Below, piece after piece: positions 19,026 to 27,689 of a DNA stretch of 64,000 nt (within the stretch, counting starts at the first letter, position 1; every line of letters begins with the position of its first letter). The stretch is from Mycolicibacterium vinylchloridicum (GTDB taxonomy: Bacteria; Actinomycetota; Actinomycetes; Mycobacteriales; Mycobacteriaceae), in NCBI RefSeq assembly GCF_013404075.1, contig NZ_JACBJQ010000001.1, positions 1 through 64,000 on the forward strand, written 5' to 3'. Below the pieces are notes generated by a model, which did no database searches, was not told the DNA's origin, and saw nothing but the letters and a program-made list of their open reading frames with translations. A program made the translations under genes and the position numbers.

Positions 19026-19814
19026 TTAGACCAGCGTGCCGGCGAAGAAGTCCAGCATCGCGTTGTTCACGGTGTCCGGGCGCTCCAGGAATCCGAGATG
19101 ACCGGTGTGGCCGATCTGCACGTAGCGGCCGTTGGGCAGGGCGTCAGCCACCTCACGGCCCAGCGCGGCGGGCGTGAGCACATCGTCGGCGAACCCGATC
19201 ACCAGCACCTCGGTGCGGATCGACCGGTAGGCCGTCAGCCGGTTCTCCTTCGGATACACCTCGAGCTGGGCGGCCAGGCCCGGGGTCCGCTTGATCGGGA
19301 ACGCGGTGAACATCTCCATCCAGTCCCCGATGGCTTTCTCGTCGTTGATCGTCTTCGGCGAGAAGTTCTCCAGCACACGCACTTTCGCGGCATAGGCGGG
19401 CGGCAGCTGGATCTCGGCTTTGGTGAGTTCGACGTCGGCGGCCCGGATGGATTTCCGGATGCGGTCCAGCCGCCCGCGGGTGCCCATCAGTACGGCCTGG
19501 CTGACCAGTTCGGGGCGGGTCAGCATCAGCTCCTGGGCGATGTAGGCGCCCATCGACATCGCCACCACCCGTGCCGGCCCACCGGCAACGTCCTCGATGA
19601 GGGCGGCGGTATCGGCGATCATCTGCTCGGTGCCGAAGCCGCCGGCGTTCTCGGTGGCCCCGATGCCCCGGTTGTCGAACGTGATGCAGCGATAGCCTGC
19701 CGCCACGAACGTCGGGATCTGATGGATGTGCCAGGTCCGCCCCGCGCCGCCGGTGCCGGCGATGAAGACCACCGGCTCTCCGGTGCCGTTTTCCTCGTAG
19801 GCCAGGTTGATCAC
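19026..19814 (-). CDS. bpoC: Alpha/beta hydrolase BpoC (candidate MenH)
   Basis: 262 residues from a GTG overlapping the upstream PfpI stop (GTGA). An alpha/beta-hydrolase fold with the nucleophile in AMSMGA (Ser87), acid in IGFADD and histidine in HTGHLGF, so the triad is complete. The M. tuberculosis counterpart Rv0554 was named a peroxidase, but its fold is that of a serine hydrolase. Placement directly upstream of menD raises MenH (SHCHC synthase), which uses the same fold, as an alternative; this is inference. The N-terminus MINLAYEENG fits mycobacterial BpoC. Confidence 0.88.
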   Translation of the reverse strand: MINLAYEENGTGEPVVFIAGTGGAGRTWHIHQIPTFVAAGYRCITFDNRGIGATENAGGFGTEQMIADTAALIEDVAGGPARVVAMSMGAYIAQELMLTRPELVSQAVLMGTRGRLDRIRKSIRAADVELTKAEIQLPPAYAAKVRVLENFSPKTINDEKAIGDWMEMFTAFPIKRTPGLAAQLEVYPKENRLTAYRSIRTEVLVIGFADDVLTPAALGREVADALPNGRYVQIGHTGHLGFLERPDTVNNAMLDFFAGTLV

Positions 19815-20554
19815 CTGGCAGAGGCTACGCGTCCCCGTTTCCGCTTGCCCCGCGACCGTGCCGCTTCCAGCGCTCCGGTCCACAGCAGGGACGCCGTCGC
19901 CTTGAGCTGGGTGGGGTTGGCCAGGTCCTTGGCCATCAGCGCGGTCGCCGAGGCCTTGGTGGTGGCCGAGGCCTTCGACATGTGCCCGGAGTCGAACGGC
20001 GGCTGAGGGTCGTACTCGATCGAGAGCTGGATCACCTTGGCGCGGTCCTCGCCACCGATCTGGCCCGCCAGCCACAGCGCGAGGTCGATTCCTGCCGACA
20101 CCCCCGCGCTGGTGACGATGTCACCCTCGTGAACCACGCGTTCGTCTTTGACCGGCGTCACCCCGAGGGCCTTGAGCGCGGTCAGTGCGGCCCAGTGCGA
20201 TGTCGCGCGCTTACCCTTCAGCAGTCCCGCGGCGGCGAGGATCACCGAGCCGCTGCACACCGACGTCGTCCAGGTCGCTGTCTCATGCGCGCTGCGCACC
20301 CAGTCGAGCAGCCTCTCGTCGCGCGCGTGCTCCATGGTCGTCATCCCGCCCGGGATGAGAATGACATCAGGAGAGGGGGTTTCGCCGAACGAGTGGGTGG
20401 CGCCGATGACGAGGACGCCGGAGTCGGCGGTGATGGGTCCGGGTTCATGCCACAGGAAGCGCACTTCGGCGTCGGGTAGCCAGCGCAGCACCTCGTAGGG
20501 CCCGATGAAGTCCAGGGCGGTGAATCCGGGATAGAGCACGATGGCGATCTGCAT
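19811..20554 (-). CDS. DJ-1/PfpI family protein (isonitrile-hydratase-like)
   Basis: A 247-residue cytosolic protein. The ATG has GGAGAAG 3-9 nt upstream. The DJ-1/PfpI domain covers about 1-190, with its reactive cysteine at the nucleophile elbow SVCSGS (C100) and the acidic partner in LDFIGPYE. That arrangement is typical of isonitrile hydratases and other class I glutamine-amidotransferase-like hydrolases. The last 50-60 residues are a Lys/Ser/Ala-rich extension not usual for the family. It lies between a paralogous GlxA-type regulator (11 bp gap) and bpoC (GTGA overlap), so one operon is likely. Confidence 0.88.
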   Translation of the reverse strand: MQIAIVLYPGFTALDFIGPYEVLRWLPDAEVRFLWHEPGPITADSGVLVIGATHSFGETPSPDVILIPGGMTTMEHARDERLLDWVRSAHETATWTTSVCSGSVILAAAGLLKGKRATSHWAALTALKALGVTPVKDERVVHEGDIVTSAGVSAGIDLALWLAGQIGGEDRAKVIQLSIEYDPQPPFDSGHMSKASATTKASATALMAKDLANPTQLKATASLLWTGALEAARSRGKRKRGRVASAR

Positions 20555-20565
20555 GAGCTTCTCCT

Positions 20566-21513
20566 CTACACAAAGGTCTTGCGGTATTGGTCCGGTGATA
20601 CGCCGATACGGCGAATGAAGTTGCGGCGCATGGTCTCCGACGTTCCAAATCCGCACCGCGCGGCGATGGTGACGACGGTGTCGTCGGTCTCCTCCAACTG
20701 GCGGCGCGCGGCTTCGGTGCGGACGCGTTCGACGTAGGCGCCGGGCGCCTCGCCGACCTCGTCGGTGAACAACCTGGTGAAGTGCCGCGGGCTCATCGCG
20801 GCGCGCCGCGCCAGATCCGAGATGCTGTGGGCCGCACCGGGTTCGGCTTCGATCGCCTCCTGCACGTCCCGGATGGGCTGGCGGCGGGCGCGCGGCATCC
20901 AGACCGGCGCGGCGAACTGGGTCTGCCCGCCGGGCCTGCGCAGATACAGCACCAGGTAGCGGGCGACGGTCTGGGCGACTTCCGTGCCGTAGTCGTCCTC
21001 GACAAGCGCCAGCGACAGGTCGATGCCGGCCGCCACGCCCGCGGCCGTCCAGACTTTCTCGGAGCTGCGCAGGAAGATGGGTTCGCGATCGACGGTCACG
21101 GCCGGGAACTGGCGCGCCATCTGCTCGGCGTACGCCCAGTGGGTGGTCGCGCGGCAGCCGTCGAGCAGGCCCGCCTCGGCGGCCAGGAACGCGCCGGTGC
21201 ACACGCTGACGACGCGGCGCGAGTTGGCCGCCGCCTGCCGGATCCAGGCCATCGTGGCGGCGTCGTCGCGCGCGGCGCCGACGCCCGCGCCACCGGGCAG
21301 GATCAGGGTGTCGATGTCCCGCGGCTCGGGCAGCGACTCGCCCACGAACGCCAGCCCGGTCGGGGTGGTCACGGGCGCACCGCCGTGCGAGACGACGCTG
21401 ACCCGGTAGCCGCCCTCGGTGAGCAGGGCGGCGCCGGTGAACACGTCGTGCGGCCCGACCAGGTCCAGCGCCTGCACGCCGGGGAAGCCGAGGATCACCA
21501 CCGATCGCGCCAT
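20566..21513 (-). CDS. GlxA-family AraC-type transcriptional regulator with DJ-1 domain
   Basis: A 315-residue regulator. The N-terminal DJ-1/PfpI-like sensor domain (about 1-190) retains a cysteine at the elbow (SVCTGAF, C105). The C-terminal AraC helix-turn-helix pair (about 215-315) ends with the usual GFGTSETMRRNFIRRIGVSPDQYR-like pattern near 280-310. Such proteins usually control the adjacent catabolic operon; here that would be the PfpI-bpoC genes and perhaps menD downstream. The inducer is unknown. Confidence 0.92.
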   Translation of the reverse strand: MARSVVILGFPGVQALDLVGPHDVFTGAALLTEGGYRVSVVSHGGAPVTTPTGLAFVGESLPEPRDIDTLILPGGAGVGAARDDAATMAWIRQAAANSRRVVSVCTGAFLAAEAGLLDGCRATTHWAYAEQMARQFPAVTVDREPIFLRSSEKVWTAAGVAAGIDLSLALVEDDYGTEVAQTVARYLVLYLRRPGGQTQFAAPVWMPRARRQPIRDVQEAIEAEPGAAHSISDLARRAAMSPRHFTRLFTDEVGEAPGAYVERVRTEAARRQLEETDDTVVTIAARCGFGTSETMRRNFIRRIGVSPDQYRKTFV

Positions 21514-21575
21514 AAGTTCAGTGTTGACCCTGGCCGGTGATGGCGTCCAGGCCAGCTACCCCACAAATCAGGACA

Positions 21576-22721
21576 TCACAGCTTTCTGAGCCGGCGCACG
21601 GCCTGGAGCAGCGGCACCATCGACGCGATGCCTTTGCGCAGGTTGCGCTGCAGCGGTCCCAGGTTCGCCAGCACCATGTACTCCACGCCGCAATCGCGCC
21701 ATTCGGCAGCCCGGTCGACGATCTCGTCGGGCGTCCCGCACAGCAGGCAGTCGCGCACCACGTTCGTCGGGATGGCTTTGACGTGGGAAAGAGCGGTCTG
21801 TTCGTCCATGTCCTGAGGAAGAATGTCCTGCGCGCCGGTGAAGCCGATGCCCAGTGGATGCTGCGCACCGTGGCGGGCGAAGAACTGGTCGGGCGCATTG
21901 AGCGCGGACGCGCGAACAACCTGAGAGTCGAGGGCCTCATCGAGGTCGGCGTTGTTGCGGGCGGCCAGGGTCATGAACCAGATCGCCGGCGTGATCGTCA
22001 TCGGGTCACGTCCGGCGTCGGAGGCCGCGGTGCGCACCGCCTCGAGCCGCTGCGCATACTCCTGCGGAGTGTGCGGAAACGCCGGATAGAAGGCGTCGGC
22101 GTACCGGCCCGCGGCACGCAACATGCGCGGGCCGTGCGCGGCGATCCAGATCTCGGGCCACTTGCCTTTATACGGCGGGAGGTCGAAGAGGGCATTGCGC
22201 AGCGGGAAGTAGGGCGAGTCGCGATTCACCAGCTCCCCGTGGGAATCCCACAGCGCACGGATGGTCGCCATGGCTTCCTCGAATCGGGCTACCGGCTTGG
22301 ACCATTCGACGCCGTAAGGTTCGTTGCCCTCTCGTTCGCCACTGCCGATTCCGAGGATGGCGCGCCCCCGTGTCAACAACTGCAGGGTGGCCGCCGCTTG
22401 AGCGGTGACCGCCGGATTGCGTCGGCCGGTGTCGGTGACACCGACGCCGAGGCGCAAACGCGCGTGGTTGCGGGCGGCGACGTTGCCGAGCATGGTCCAC
22501 GGCTCGAGATACGCATCGCCGCGTGGCAAAAGCCTTGCGCCACCGCAGTGTTTCGGGTTGTTCCACAGTGAGCGGGGAAACAGCGAGTTCAGGTGATCAG
22601 GCACCCAGAACGAGTCCAGCCGGACGGCGGCCGCGGCCGCGTAGTTGGCCCTGGTGAGGAAATCGACCGTGGGGCGTGCCGCGACGATGGGGTCCATCAT
22701 TCCGACGCGAAGCGTTGACAT
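21576..22721 (-). CDS. F420-dependent LLM-class oxidoreductase, PKR-like
   Basis: A 381-residue luciferase-like TIM-barrel enzyme that should use F420. Long stretches match what I remember of the mycobacterial phthiodiolone/phenolphthiodiolone dimycocerosate ketoreductase (Rv2951c family): YWLPW-like start with DHLNSLFPRS near 43, GRRNPAVTAQAAATL near 115, REGNEPYGVEW near 145, and PEIWIAAHGPRML near 210. No polyketide or PDIM genes are nearby, so the true substrate may differ. It is preceded by 45 bp after the permease stop and begins with MSTLRVGMMDP. Confidence 0.85.
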   Translation of the reverse strand: MSTLRVGMMDPIVAARPTVDFLTRANYAAAAAVRLDSFWVPDHLNSLFPRSLWNNPKHCGGARLLPRGDAYLEPWTMLGNVAARNHARLRLGVGVTDTGRRNPAVTAQAAATLQLLTRGRAILGIGSGEREGNEPYGVEWSKPVARFEEAMATIRALWDSHGELVNRDSPYFPLRNALFDLPPYKGKWPEIWIAAHGPRMLRAAGRYADAFYPAFPHTPQEYAQRLEAVRTAASDAGRDPMTITPAIWFMTLAARNNADLDEALDSQVVRASALNAPDQFFARHGAQHPLGIGFTGAQDILPQDMDEQTALSHVKAIPTNVVRDCLLCGTPDEIVDRAAEWRDCGVEYMVLANLGPLQRNLRKGIASMVPLLQAVRRLRKL

Positions 22722-22766
22722 CGCTTCAGTCTCGGGAGCCCCCCGACCGCGGGGTTGCGTAGTCGG

Positions 22767-24269
22767 CTACTGCATTCCTTCCGGCCTGGCCCGGTCCTCG
22801 TTGAGGTACTCGTCCATCAACGGCGTCTCGGCGACGACCGGGTAGTCGCCGGTGTAGCCGACACGTTCGCGGGCCATCTCCAGCACCCGGCCGCGCACCG
22901 CGTACCAGCCCACCATCAACACCGGCACGATCACCACCAGTGCGACCAGATTCCAGTAGTTCTCGTAACACATCAGCCCGGTGACCACCGCGAGGAAAGC
23001 CAGGGTGGCGTAGCTGGTGTACGGCGTTCCCCAGAGCCGGAATGCGGGCCGGCTCAAGATGCCCTTTTGCGACCAGCGGTACAGCTGTATCTGGCAGATG
23101 ACGATGGTGCCCCACGACGCGATGATGCCCAGCGCCGAGAGATCCAGTGCGATGTTGAAAGCCTCGGCGGGCACCACGAGGTTGAGGATGACGCCCAGCA
23201 CGGTGAAGCAGGCCGTGAGCGAGATGCCCGCGAACGGCACGCCACGTTTGGTCATGCGCCCGGTGAATTGCGGTGCGCTGCCGTTCATCGCCATCGACCG
23301 CAGTATTCGGCCGGTGGAATACAGTCCGGCGTTCAGGCTCGACAGGGCCGCCGTCAGCACTACGAAGTTCATGATGGTTCCCGCGGCGGGCACGCCGATG
23401 CGGGAGAAGAACGTCACGAACGGGCTCTCGCCCTGCTTGTAGGTGGTGTAGGGAAGCAATAGTGCCAGCAGGACAAGGGATCCGACGTAGAACACCGCGA
23501 TGCGGACGACGACCGAGTTGATGGCTTTGGGCATCACCTTCGCGGGATTCTCCGTCTCGCCCGCCGCGGTACCCACCAATTCCACTGCGGCATAGGCGAA
23601 GATGACTCCGGAAGTGATGACCACGAGAGAAAGCAAGCCGGTGGGCAGTAGTCCGCCGTTGTCGGTGATCACTGCCGGACCCGTCGTCGCACCTTCCACG
23701 GTGAACCGGCCGGCGAGAAACACAATGCCCACGATCAGGAATGTCACCAGCGCGATGACCTTGATCAGTGCGGCCCAGAACTCCATCTCTCCGAAGACCT
23801 TGACCGAAATCATGTTGACGGTGAGAACGATGACCAAGGCGATCAAAGCGATGGTCCACTGCGGAATCGCTTTGAACGCACCCCAGTAGTGCATGTAGAG
23901 CGCGATGGCCGTCACATCGACGATCGACGTGCATGCCCAGTTGAAGAAGTACATCCAGCCGGCCACGTAGGCGGCCTTCTCCCCCAGGAACTCGCGGGCA
24001 TACGAGACAAAGGATCCCGACGACGGCCGGTGCAGCACCAACTCGCCCAGCGCTCGCAGGATGAAGAAGACGAACACCCCGCACACGGCATATACGATGA
24101 ATAGGCCAGGGCCTGCCGTGTGGAGGCGTCCGCCAGCGCCCATGAAGAGGCCGGTACCGATCGCTCCCCCGATGGCGATCATCTGTAACTGCCGGGGTTT
24201 GAGACCTTTGTGATAGCCGACTTCTTCGTGGGCCAACGCTGAATTGTCGTATTTCGTGGGCGCTGCCAT
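22767..24269 (-). CDS. APC-superfamily amino-acid permease
   Basis: 500 residues from the ATG at 24269 (MAAPTKYDN); an upstream in-frame ATG adds 11 unconserved residues. About twelve transmembrane helices are visible. The consensus start [19 protein letters not shown], near residue 22, and the FxGxE-like [10 protein letters not shown] segment near 210 identify the AAT/GabP group of proton-coupled permeases. The cytosolic ends are hydrophilic. The substrate is probably a neutral amino acid or GABA, but cannot be chosen from sequence alone. Confidence 0.92.
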   Translation of the reverse strand: MAAPTKYDNSALAHEEVGYHKGLKPRQLQMIAIGGAIGTGLFMGAGGRLHTAGPGLFIVYAVCGVFVFFILRALGELVLHRPSSGSFVSYAREFLGEKAAYVAGWMYFFNWACTSIVDVTAIALYMHYWGAFKAIPQWTIALIALVIVLTVNMISVKVFGEMEFWAALIKVIALVTFLIVGIVFLAGRFTVEGATTGPAVITDNGGLLPTGLLSLVVITSGVIFAYAAVELVGTAAGETENPAKVMPKAINSVVVRIAVFYVGSLVLLALLLPYTTYKQGESPFVTFFSRIGVPAAGTIMNFVVLTAALSSLNAGLYSTGRILRSMAMNGSAPQFTGRMTKRGVPFAGISLTACFTVLGVILNLVVPAEAFNIALDLSALGIIASWGTIVICQIQLYRWSQKGILSRPAFRLWGTPYTSYATLAFLAVVTGLMCYENYWNLVALVVIVPVLMVGWYAVRGRVLEMARERVGYTGDYPVVAETPLMDEYLNEDRARPEGMQ

Positions 24270-24347
24270 CGCCCGAGAATATCCAGCCGGGCATGCGGCC
24301 AAAACCTCTAGGCAGTTAAGCTCCTGTTACGCAAGATTTCTCGGCAG

Positions 24348-25145
24348 TCACGTCAATACTCTGCTTACGAGTCCGGCGAATTCCGTGCACGTCTGGTATC
24401 GGCGCTCGGGACGTTTGGCCATCGCCTTGGCCAAAATGGAATCGAATGCCCTGGGCACCCAGCTGATGTTGCGCGAGACTCGGGGCGGCGGGTGGTGAAG
24501 GTGCGCATCGATCAGGCCGATCGGGGTGCGGGCCCGAAAGGGCGTTGCTCCGGTTATGAGTTCAACTGTGGTGCAAGCGAATTCGTACTCGTCGGTGGCT
24601 GGAGTCTGCGGCTCACCCGCCAGCAGCTCGGGTGCGGCATAAGGTAACGACGCCTTTACATGGTGCGGCCGAGCGGCCAGCGGCGGCGGTGGCTCACCTG
24701 CGAGGTGGGCCACCCCGAAATCGACGAGCACCGCCCCGCCACACGTAAAATCCTTGTTGACAAGGATGTTGGCCGGCTTGACGTCACAGTGCACGACACC
24801 GTTGCTGTGGGCGTAATCCAGAGCATCGGCGATCTGATTGAGCACCACCAACTTGTCGGACAGGGTCTCGACGGCAGTGGCATTGCCTCCGTCCACGTAC
24901 TGCATGGACAGCCAGGTCGGCCCGTGATCCGCGACCGCCACGATGTGTGGGTGACTCAGACTCTTGGCGATCGCGAACTCGCGCCGCATCCGCTCCAGGG
25001 CGTCCTGCGTGCGGTCCGCCGCGTCGAGGACCTTGAGCGCGAACGTATCCGAGTCTCGGTGTGCGAGGTAGACCGTCGCACTGCCCCCACGTCCCACCGT
25101 CCTCTCGACGATGTAGCCGGCGAACTCATCACCCGGACGCAACAC
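24348..25145 (-). CDS. Soluble Ser/Thr protein kinase (HCD catalytic loop)
   Basis: A 265-residue Hanks-type kinase consisting of the kinase domain only, with no membrane segment or sensor domain. The glycine loop is at about 18-23 (GRGGSA), the ATP lysine is K38, the helix-C glutamate about E56, the catalytic loop HCDVKPAN at 119-126, and DFG at 142-144. The HRD arginine is replaced by cysteine, making it a non-RD kinase probably not controlled by activation-loop phosphorylation. Start and length are compact but complete. It ends 9 bp after the epimerase gene, in the same direction. Confidence 0.9.
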   Translation of the reverse strand: MLRPGDEFAGYIVERTVGRGGSATVYLAHRDSDTFALKVLDAADRTQDALERMRREFAIAKSLSHPHIVAVADHGPTWLSMQYVDGGNATAVETLSDKLVVLNQIADALDYAHSNGVVHCDVKPANILVNKDFTCGGAVLVDFGVAHLAGEPPPPLAARPHHVKASLPYAAPELLAGEPQTPATDEYEFACTTVELITGATPFRARTPIGLIDAHLHHPPPRVSRNISWVPRAFDSILAKAMAKRPERRYQTCTEFAGLVSRVLT

Positions 25146-25154
25146 ATGGCAAGC

Positions 25155-26042
25155 CTATCGCCGGATGAAGTAGTGCCCCTGGTCCAAGTCCTCGAGTAGG
25201 CCAATCCCGGTGGGTGTCCAGCCGAAGCGCTGGCGGGTGAGCGCACTGCTGGCCGGGATGTCGAGGGCGAAGAAGGCGCCGATCCAGCCGAAGTGGTCCA
25301 TGGCGTGTTCGGGCGCGACGCTGGTGACGGGCACGCCGAGGTGGTGGCCGATGGCCTCGGCGATCTGGCGGGTCGCGACCCCCTCCTCACCGATCGCATG
25401 CAGGACGGTTCCGGCGTCGGCGGACTCAACAGCCAACCGGAACAGGACGGCGGCGTCGTCGCGATGCACCGCCGACCAGCGGTTGGCGCCGTCACCCACG
25501 TGGGCCGCGACGCCCGTGTCGCGTGCGACGTTGATCAGCGTCGGGACAAAGCCGTAGTCGCCGTTGCCGTGCACGGTCGGTGCGAGTCGCACGATCGACA
25601 CCCGGACGCCTTGGTCTTGGAAGGCCAGCGCAGCCGGCTCGGAAACCCGGGGGGACTGCGGGTTGGCGGGCTGATCCTCGGTGAGGACCTGGCCGACCGC
25701 GTGACCGGCGGTTCCGCTGGTGACAACCAGCGGCCGGCCGGAGCCGGCAAGCGTCTCGCCGAGTGCGGTGATGGCCTGGCGGTCGAGTTCACCCGCATTG
25801 GCGAAGTCGGTGAAGTCGTGGTGGAAGGCCAGGTGGATGACGCCGTCCACGTCCTTGGCTCCGCTGCGCAGACTGTCCAGGTCTTCGAGGTCGCCGCGGT
25901 GGACATCGGCACCTGCCTTGGCGAGCTTCTCGGCGGACGCGTCGGATCGGGCCAGGCCGACCACCTGGTGGCCGGCGTTCACCAGCTCGGGGACCACCGC
26001 CGAGCCGACCCAGCCGGATGCTCCGGTGACGAATAGTTTCAT
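25155..26042 (-). CDS. NAD(P)-dependent epimerase/dehydratase-like SDR
   Basis: A 295-residue atypical SDR with the cofactor motif TGASGWVG at 6-13 right after the ATG. The catalytic Tyr-x-x-x-Lys of classical extended SDRs is not obvious, as in NmrA- or flavonol-reductase-like members. The function is reduction of an unknown small molecule, or NAD(P)H sensing. It is divergent from a TetR regulator with two copies of a palindrome between them, the usual layout for a detoxification enzyme controlled by its neighbour. Confidence 0.85.
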   Translation of the reverse strand: MKLFVTGASGWVGSAVVPELVNAGHQVVGLARSDASAEKLAKAGADVHRGDLEDLDSLRSGAKDVDGVIHLAFHHDFTDFANAGELDRQAITALGETLAGSGRPLVVTSGTAGHAVGQVLTEDQPANPQSPRVSEPAALAFQDQGVRVSIVRLAPTVHGNGDYGFVPTLINVARDTGVAAHVGDGANRWSAVHRDDAAVLFRLAVESADAGTVLHAIGEEGVATRQIAEAIGHHLGVPVTSVAPEHAMDHFGWIGAFFALDIPASSALTRQRFGWTPTGIGLLEDLDQGHYFIRR

Positions 26043-26054
26043 GGCACTACCTCC

Positions 26055-26103
26055 ATGTCAGTCGCTGTCATCAGACTCTAACGGTGATGTCAGCAACTGT
26101 CAT
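26055..26103. promoter_or_regulatory. Twin TetR-type operators
   Basis: Two copies of ATGTCAG-N3-CTGTCAT at 26055-26071 and 26087-26103 differ only in the central triplet (TCG, CAA). Each is a near-palindrome, and their starts are 32 bp apart, about three helical turns, so two dimers would bind the same DNA face. They fill the gap between the divergent epimerase and tetR genes; the right copy lies just upstream of the tetR -10. Confidence 0.75.
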
Positions 26104-26108
26104 CGCGA

Positions 26109-26114
26109 TATTAT
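26109..26114 (+). promoter_or_regulatory. -10 element of tetR, probable leaderless transcript
   Basis: TATTAT differs from the -10 consensus at one base and ends 7 bp before the ATG at 26122. Transcription would therefore begin at or next to the start codon, giving a leaderless mRNA. The right-hand operator occupies the spacer and -35 region, consistent with autorepression. Confidence 0.55.
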
Positions 26115-26121
26115 TCCGCAC

Positions 26122-26676
26122 ATGGGCCGCTGGGAGCCGGACGCACAGGGCCGCCTGCAACAGGCGGCCCTGGCGCTGTACACCGAGCGCGGGTTCGACC
26201 AGACGACCGTCGCCGAGATCGCCGAGCAGGCCGGGCTGACCGAGCGGACCTTCTTCCGCTACTTCGCCGACAAACGTGAGGTGCTGTTCGGCGGCCAAGC
26301 CCAGCTACTGGAGCAGTTGACGAACGGTGTTGCGGCAGCACCTGATTCGGCTACTCCCCTGGATGCGGTCAGCAACGGGATTCAGGCGGTCGGCGCATTC
26401 TTCGACGGGCGGCGGGAGGGGTCACGGCTGCGGCAAGCGGTGATCGACGCCAACCCCGCCCTGCAGGAACGCGAGCTGAGCAAGCGCGCCGCGTTCTCGG
26501 TGGCGATGGCCGATGGCTTGGTGCAGCGTGGTGTGCCCGCGACGACCGCCCGCCTGACGAGCGAGGCGGGCGCCGCGGTGTTCCACCTGGCCTTCGAGCA
26601 GTGGCTGGCCGCCGACAAGCACGACCTGGCGTACTTCGTCCGCCGCGCGGTCACCGCGCTGAAAGCAGGCATCTAG
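26122..26676 (+). CDS. TetR-family transcriptional regulator
   Basis: 184 residues. The N-terminal helix-turn-helix covers about 10-55, with TVAEIAEQAGLTERTFFRYF-type signature and FADKREVLF following. The C-terminal half is an all-helical ligand-binding domain. The ATG at 26122 begins the conserved domain ten residues in; longer upstream frames run into the divergent gene. It probably represses itself and the epimerase through the twin operators. It is convergent with menC, 26 bp apart. Confidence 0.93.
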   Translation: MGRWEPDAQGRLQQAALALYTERGFDQTTVAEIAEQAGLTERTFFRYFADKREVLFGGQAQLLEQLTNGVAAAPDSATPLDAVSNGIQAVGAFFDGRREGSRLRQAVIDANPALQERELSKRAAFSVAMADGLVQRGVPATTARLTSEAGAAVFHLAFEQWLAADKHDLAYFVRRAVTALKAGI

Positions 26677-26702
26677 CGCCGAGGTCGACGTTGTGCGGCG
26701 TC

Positions 26703-27689
26703 CTACTCGCGAATGTTCTGCCGTATGTCGGTTTGGGCGAGGAGGGGGAAGCACTCGCGGACGCGAGTGATCCACCAGTCGCGGCGCTCGGCCGGGGCGG
26801 CGAGCGCAGCGAGGCGCGCCGGATCGGGCGCCACGTCGCCGACGGGCAGGCCACCGTCCACGGGTGCGATCTCGGCGACGTCCTCGACGAACAGCCGGCC
26901 GGTACCCAGCCCGCACGCGTGCTCCAGTCGAGGCAGCGCGGCCGCCGCGGCCAGGCCGGCCGCGATGCCGACGGCGGTGTCCAGCGCACTGGAAACCACT
27001 ACCGGGATATCGATTTCGGCGGCGATGGCCAGCATCGCGGCCACTCCCCCGAGTGGCGCGACCTTGAGCACCGCGATGTCCGCGGCCCGCGCTCGCACGA
27101 CCGCCAGCGGGTCGGCGGCCTTGCGGATGCTCTCGTCGGCGGCCACCGCGACCTGCACCTGCCGGCGCACCTCGGCCAGTTCCGCCACTGTCTTGCATGG
27201 TTGTTCGAGGTATTCCAGCGGGCCGTCGGCACTCAGCGCGGTCGCGGCGGCCACCGCCTCCTCGACCGTCCACCCGCCGTTGGCGTCCACCCGCACGGTC
27301 GGCATCAGCGCACGTACCGCGTTGACCCGCGCGACGTCGTCGGCCAGCGTCTGGCCGGGCTCGGCCACCTTCACCTTGGCGGTACGCGCCCCGGGAAAGC
27401 GCGCCAACACCTCGGGCACCTGCGCGGCAGGTACCGCAGGCACGGTGGCGTTGATCGGCACGACGGAGCGCAGCACGGGAGGTCGTGTGCCGTAGGCGGA
27501 TTCGATGCCCGACGCCAGCCAGTTGGCGGCCTCGGACGGCTCGTACTCGACGAACGGACCAAACTCGCCCCAGCCCGTCGGCCCGTCGATCAGCGCCACC
27601 TCGCGAATCATGATGCCGCGGAAGCGCACCCGCATCGGCAGTGCGACGACATGCAGACGCTCCAGGAGATCGTCCAGCGAGACGGCCAT
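26703..27689 (-). CDS. menC: o-Succinylbenzoate synthase MenC
   Basis: A 328-residue enolase-superfamily enzyme that dehydrates SHCHC to o-succinylbenzoate in menaquinone synthesis. Catalytic residues: the KVK motif at 105-107, metal ligands D135, E162 and D185, and the second base K209 in the LKVAPLGG loop. The size is short, as in actinobacterial MenC. The ATG overlaps the stop of the upstream acyl-CoA ligase (TGATG), which indicates translational coupling. Confidence 0.95.
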   Translation of the reverse strand: MAVSLDDLLERLHVVALPMRVRFRGIMIREVALIDGPTGWGEFGPFVEYEPSEAANWLASGIESAYGTRPPVLRSVVPINATVPAVPAAQVPEVLARFPGARTAKVKVAEPGQTLADDVARVNAVRALMPTVRVDANGGWTVEEAVAAATALSADGPLEYLEQPCKTVAELAEVRRQVQVAVAADESIRKAADPLAVVRARAADIAVLKVAPLGGVAAMLAIAAEIDIPVVVSSALDTAVGIAAGLAAAAALPRLEHACGLGTGRLFVEDVAEIAPVDGGLPVGDVAPDPARLAALAAPAERRDWWITRVRECFPLLAQTDIRQNIRE

